From contig CP050901.1 in the NCBI GenBank assembly GCA_050916095.1, positions 1,488,001 to 1,552,000 of the forward strand: a DNA stretch of 64,000 nt. The letters are read 5' to 3'. Shown here piece after piece: positions 60,335 to 64,000 of this stretch. Each line of letters opens with the position of its first letter. Position 1 is the stretch's first letter. The stretch is from JANPCX01 sp050916095 (lineage in GTDB: Bacteria > Pseudomonadota > Gammaproteobacteria > Burkholderiales > Burkholderiaceae_C). The translations under genes and the position numbers were made by a program. The notes under the pieces are model-generated. The model made no database searches. It was not told the origin of the DNA and was given only the letters and a program-made list of their open reading frames with translations.

Positions 60335-60426
60335 GCGATACCTCGGTATCGCTGTGGTTTGCGCCTTGCCACTGGGCCGACTCCACTACTTTCATTTGTT
60401 CCGTTGTTTCTGAGTCGCAACACTAG
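60335..60426. repeat. Half copy of the CTAG-tip element
   Basis: 92 bp that match 4259-4350 in reverse orientation with one difference, ending in the same tip (TTTCTGAGTCGCAACACTAG). The other arm (60254-60329) cannot be aligned with confidence, so this copy is either decayed or truncated. Its tip ends 17 bp before the tadA start codon. Confidence 0.8.
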
Positions 60427-60443
60427 GTTCAATCCATCGTTCT

Positions 60444-61010
60444 ATGCCAAATTTCAGCCCATCAGACGAACAAGCCATGCGTTTGGCGCTGGACCAAGCC
60501 CACAACGCAGCCTTGGTGGGTGAGGTGCCTGTCGGTGCGGTCATCATGCGTTCGGGTCAGGTGATTGCCACTGGCTACAACCGCCCCATCACCGACCACG
60601 ACCCCACCGCCCACGCAGAAATTGTGGCCCTGCGCCATGCGGCCACCTTGCTGGCCAACTACCGCTTGCCCGAGTGCGAACTCTTCGTCACGCTGGAGCC
60701 TTGTGCCATGTGCGCCATGGCCTTGATGCACGCCCGCTTCAAAAGAGTTGTCTTTGGTGCAGCCGACCCTAAAACCGGCGCAGCGGGATCGGTGGTTAAT
60801 TTGTTTGCACAAGCGCAGCTCAACCACCACACCGAGGTGGTGGGTGGTGTTTTGGCAGAGTCTTGTGGCCAGGTGCTGCGCGATTTTTTTGCCATGCGCC
60901 GGGCCCAGTACCGCGAGCGGCGCCATGTTCGTCCGCAGGCCCCAGGCGCCGCTGACATACCCACCGGTGAAGCCCTAGAGCTGCCATTTGACCAAGACTC
61001 TCCGCATTGA
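60444..61010 (+). CDS. tadA: tRNA-specific adenosine deaminase
   Basis: 188 residues. It converts A34 to inosine in tRNA-Arg(ACG). The zinc and catalytic motifs are present: the HAE triad in DPTAHAEIVALR and PCAMC in TLEPCAMCAMAL. Other family parts are GEVPVGAVIMRSG and AADPKTGAAGSV. The C-terminal extension past residue 160 is proline/alanine-rich and probably disordered. ATG at 60444 gives a family-like start. The ldcA reading frame begins 10 bp after its stop, so the two are likely co-transcribed. Confidence 0.97.
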   Translation: MPNFSPSDEQAMRLALDQAHNAALVGEVPVGAVIMRSGQVIATGYNRPITDHDPTAHAEIVALRHAATLLANYRLPECELFVTLEPCAMCAMALMHARFKRVVFGAADPKTGAAGSVVNLFAQAQLNHHTEVVGGVLAESCGQVLRDFFAMRRAQYRERRHVRPQAPGAADIPTGEALELPFDQDSPH

Positions 61011-61020
61011 CCCACGCACC

Positions 61021-61981
61021 ATGACGGCTTTGACCCTTTTTTCTCCCTCAGGCGTTGTCGCCGAAACGGCCGCGCTCAAACGTGCTGTCAAACGTTTGAG
61101 TGCCCACGGCTTTGAAGTCCGCATCGACGAATCGGCGCTGGACAAACACCAACGTTTCGCTGGCGAGGATGCACAGCGCCTGGAAGCCATCACCCGGGTC
61201 GCGGCCAGCACACCTTCGGTCGCCATGGCCACACGTGGCGGATATGGATTGACCCGTTTGTTGCCTGTCATCGACTGGGCGCAGGTTGCGCGCAGCGTAG
61301 AGAAGGGCACACGTTGGGTGGGGCACAGTGATTTCACCGCCTTCCAGTTGGGCTTGCTGGCGCATGCGCCGCACGCAGAACTGGGAAGAAGTTGGGCCGG
61401 GCCCATGGCCTGTTTTGACTTTGGCCGTGAGGCCGACAAAGGCGACGGAAAAAAAAACCGTTGCTGCGGTGGACGACATCACCGAAGCCTGTTTCTTGGA
61501 GGCCATGAGCGGCGAGCTGGAAGCGGTGGGATTCAATGAGTCGTCCGCAAAAACGGCGCAGGTCAGTTTTGATGGCTTGTCGGCCAAGGGCAGGCTATGG
61601 GGGGGCAACTTGAGCATGTTGACCTCGCTCTTGGGTACACCGCATTTCCCTGCTGCGTCTCGCATCAAGGGGGGGGTGCTGTTTTTGGAAGATGTGAACG
61701 AGCACCCCTACCGCATCGAACGTGCTTTGCTGCAATTGCACCAGGCGGGTGTGCTGGCGAGCCAAAAAGCCGTGCTGCTCGGGCAGTTCACCGACTTCAA
61801 AAAGTCACCGCTGGACCGTGGCTACCAGTTGAAGTCCATGGTGGCGCATCTGCGGTCTGTGACCTCTACCCCCGTTCTCACGGGATTGCCTTTCGGTCAT
61901 GTTGCGACCAAACTCAGTTTGCCTGTCGGGGCCAAGGTAGAGCTCGTCGTACAAGGACGCCAGGTGTTGTTGGGCTGGTGA
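61021..61981 (+). pseudogene. ldcA: LD-carboxypeptidase, frame broken at a run of nine A
   Basis: The product removes the terminal D-Ala from tetrapeptide stems in murein recycling. Frame 0 (61021-about 61450) carries TRGGYGLTRLLP and the catalytic Ser in VGHSDFTAFQ. After the A run at 61449-61457 the frame must change by one base for the remaining two thirds, where the Glu and His of the triad appear in EDVNEHPYRIER and GLPFGHVATKL. Removing one A restores a single 319-residue protein of normal length. Either a sequencing or mutational indel or slippage at the A run explains this. In frame 0 the product would stop at 61539. Start ATG at 61021 is preferred over TTG at 60988. Confidence 0.88.
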
Positions 61982-62013
61982 AGCCTCCATATGAACGCAG
62001 TCGTTGGATCAAG

Positions 62014-64000
62014 ATGGACAAAGAAAATATAGGAAACACGCAAGCACCTTTGGTCAGCGCGCTGGGTGGGTTCTTTTTGACCCTGTTTTCTCAAGGATTT
62101 TTGTCTTCAGGAGTTTTTGCCCAGGCCGCACCTGCGCCCCTCATATTGCCCCGGGTGGAGGTGACCGGCTCCTCGGTGCCACGCATTGATGGCGAGGCCG
62201 CCTTGCCGGTGATGGTGATACGCCGGGAGGAAATCAACCGCTCGGGTGCCACCAGCACCGCCGAGCTGCTTCAGCGTTTGCCAGCGATGCAGTTGGGTGT
62301 CAGTGATGCATTTGCCGCAGGGCCGGGCTCCTATGGATTCACAGGGGCTTCTCTGCGCGGCATGGGTGAGGCACGCACCTTGGTGTTGCTCAATGGCCTT
62401 CGCTTGGCCCAGTTTGGCGGGCAAACGCTGAACGGTACCTCGGCCGCCGTTGACTTGAGCGCCATCCCCTTGTCCAGTATTGAACGTGTGGAGGTGCTGA
62501 CCGATGGTGCCTCCTCAATCTATGGTGCTGATGCGATCGCCGGTGTGGTGAACATCATCACCAGACGGAATGCCAAGGTGGCGGACGTCAGCGTGGGCCT
62601 GTCTGCGCCACGCGGTGGTGGTCAGGAAAGGCGGCTGAACGTTTCCAAGGGCTGGGGCGACCTGGCGGTGGATGGTCGCAACCTGACCTTGGCCATGAGT
62701 GCCGAGTCCCGGGAGGCGCTGTACGCCAACGCCAGACCCTATGCGCGCAGCGGTGTGGCGGAGTTTTCGCACAACGGGCAGCGGTACCAGGTGGTGCAGG
62801 CGGCGCTCAGTAGCATTCCGGCCAACGCCTTGAACGACGCTGGGAATGTCATCAGCCCCAGTTTTTTGAGCACAGGCCGCTGTCCCGCACGCCACATTGC
62901 CACCCCCGGTGCCACGGCGGGCAGCACCGTCTGCAGATACGACTTTGTCGGCGATTTGGTCATGCTGCCCGAAAGAGATCGACGCAGCCTGTGGAGCTCC
63001 TACACGCAGCAGATCACACCTTTTCACACGGTGCGAGTGGATGCTTTGCTTTCTCGTGCCGAGTCTCGTTTCCAGTTGGCACCCGTTCCCGGCGCGGTAT
63101 TCATTCCTGCGGGAAGTGCGCTGCACAACCAATACTTGCGGCCCTATGGCGTTACCCAAGACAGCTTTGCGCTCTACCGCACCACCGACCTGGGCACGCG
63201 TTCAGGCCGCGAGACATCAGACTTGGGTCACCTCGCCCTGTCCGCCCAAGGCCCTTGGGGTGAGTGGGACTACAAAGGCAGCTTTGCTTACTCCCGCAGC
63301 CAAGCCCGCAGCCGCATCACTGGTTATGCCGGTGCTTTGGCATTGAACCAACTGCTGGACTCCGGGGTGATCAACCCCTTTGTGGAACCTGGTCAACAAA
63401 CACCGCAAGCTCAAGCCGCCTTGCGCAATGTGGCTTACGAAGGGGACTGGGACGGCGGCGTGTCAAAACTGCACACCTTGGCGCTCAGTGCCAGTCGGCA
63501 GTTGGCGAACTGGACCCACGGCCCAGTGGTATTGGGGCTGGGTGTGTCGCATCACCGCGAGAGCTACGAGTCTCGCCCCAGTCTTTTTGCGCAAGGACGT
63601 TTGGCAGATCCGGTGACGGGGGAGCTGGCCGACCCTGCGGCCGGCCGTCCTGGCGACGTGCGTTTTGGCGATTCGTTCACCACGCAGCCTTACAGCGCCT
63701 CGCGCCAAGTCAGCAGCGGGTTTGCAGAGTTGGTATTGCCTGTGCGCAAAACGCTGGAGCTGACGGGCTCTGCGCGTTTGGATCACTACAGCGATGCAGG
63801 CACGACCAGCACCGCAAAAGGCGGCGCGCGTTGGCAACCGTCGTCGGGCTTGTTGTTTCGTGGGTCCATGGGCACGGGCTTTCGTGCGCCCACACTGCCT
63901 CAAACCAAGGCGACTGTGCAGTCCTATGGTTCAACCTCGTCTCCTTACGATTGTTCTGCTGACTTGCAGCAAATGGCCCAAAACCTGCAAGCGCGGTGCC
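62014..64000 (+). CDS. TonB-dependent outer-membrane receptor (partial at window end)
   Basis: The first 662 codons are present without a stop. A signal peptide (MDKENIGNTQ... to about FAQA, hydrophobic core FFLTLFSQGFLSS) is followed by the plug domain (RVEVTGSSVPRID, LPVMVIRREEINRSGATSTA, ELLQRLPAM, LRGMGEARTLVLLNGLRL, VEVLTDGASSIYGADAIAGV, VNIITRR). The start of the beta barrel comes next (GRLADPVTGELADPA, FRAPTLPQ). The plug resembles receptors for siderophores, vitamin B12 or carbohydrates; the substrate cannot be told. The start codon lies 32 bp after ldcA and may be expressed with it, but the context gives no more. Confidence 0.93.
   Translation, partial: MDKENIGNTQAPLVSALGGFFLTLFSQGFLSSGVFAQAAPAPLILPRVEVTGSSVPRIDGEAALPVMVIRREEINRSGATSTAELLQRLPAMQLGVSDAFAAGPGSYGFTGASLRGMGEARTLVLLNGLRLAQFGGQTLNGTSAAVDLSAIPLSSIERVEVLTDGASSIYGADAIAGVVNIITRRNAKVADVSVGLSAPRGGGQERRLNVSKGWGDLAVDGRNLTLAMSAESREALYANARPYARSGVAEFSHNGQRYQVVQAALSSIPANALNDAGNVISPSFLSTGRCPARHIATPGATAGSTVCRYDFVGDLVMLPERDRRSLWSSYTQQITPFHTVRVDALLSRAESRFQLAPVPGAVFIPAGSALHNQYLRPYGVTQDSFALYRTTDLGTRSGRETSDLGHLALSAQGPWGEWDYKGSFAYSRSQARSRITGYAGALALNQLLDSGVINPFVEPGQQTPQAQAALRNVAYEGDWDGGVSKLHTLALSASRQLANWTHGPVVLGLGVSHHRESYESRPSLFAQGRLADPVTGELADPAAGRPGDVRFGDSFTTQPYSASRQVSSGFAELVLPVRKTLELTGSARLDHYSDAGTTSTAKGGARWQPSSGLLFRGSMGTGFRAPTLPQTKATVQSYGSTSSPYDCSADLQQMAQNLQARC

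Overview
The window looks like chromosomal DNA of a betaproteobacterium of the Burkholderiales, most likely Comamonadaceae. This is inferred from the GC-rich sequence, a PhaR-type polyhydroxyalkanoate regulator, a Tat-exported high-potential iron-sulfur protein, polar-type chemotaxis genes and many short palindromic intergenic repeats of a kind common in that family. No rRNA, tRNA or CRISPR array was seen.

Layout. 1-4219 (minus): the 5' part of a guanine deaminase gene, a membrane GGDEF-EAL protein and an unusual chemoreceptor. 4661-19033 (plus): one long chemotaxis operon behind a sigma-28-like promoter, holding a small receptor-like protein, two CheY-like receivers, a STAS protein, CheA, three tandem chemoreceptors, CheW, CheR, CheD and CheB. 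19116-23213: phaR, a receptor/receiver pair on the minus strand and an HD-GYP protein with its own sigma-28-like site. 23372-27076: dsbB, a RidA-like gene and comEC, which carries a repeat element inside its reading frame. 27173-37337: a five-gene cluster of circularly permuted ATP-grasp, alpha-E and transglutaminase-like proteins, with all three modules present at least twice. 37371-43093 (minus): HiPIP with a perfect FNR-type box upstream, a small CxxC protein, and the run tgpA-mltB-aat-bpt. 43238-45831: glutaminase, chorismate lyase and a degenerate HD-GYP protein.

45825-50292 is the accessory part: gene remnants, two IS3-family insertion sequences of equal length in inverted orientation around 266 bp, an exact-looking 99-bp duplication of an IS tip, and a nucleotidyltransferase-like gene. 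50446-64000: an ABC exporter, a membrane-anchored coiled-coil receiver protein, a YgiQ-type radical SAM protein, an acetyltransferase, a GAF protein, another chemoreceptor, an NTF2-like protein, tadA, a frameshifted LD-carboxypeptidase gene and the start of a TonB-dependent receptor.

Together the first 23 kb form a chemotaxis and cyclic-di-GMP signalling block. CheA would phosphorylate the receivers and CheB, CheR and CheB/CheD would set adaptation, and GGDEF-EAL and HD-GYP proteins sit at both edges. The most unusual signals are the repeat in frame in comEC, the alpha-E gene preceded by a second alpha-E start that differs only at synonymous sites, the enlarged ATP-grasp/alpha-E/transglutaminase cluster, and the membrane-tethered coiled-coil receiver.
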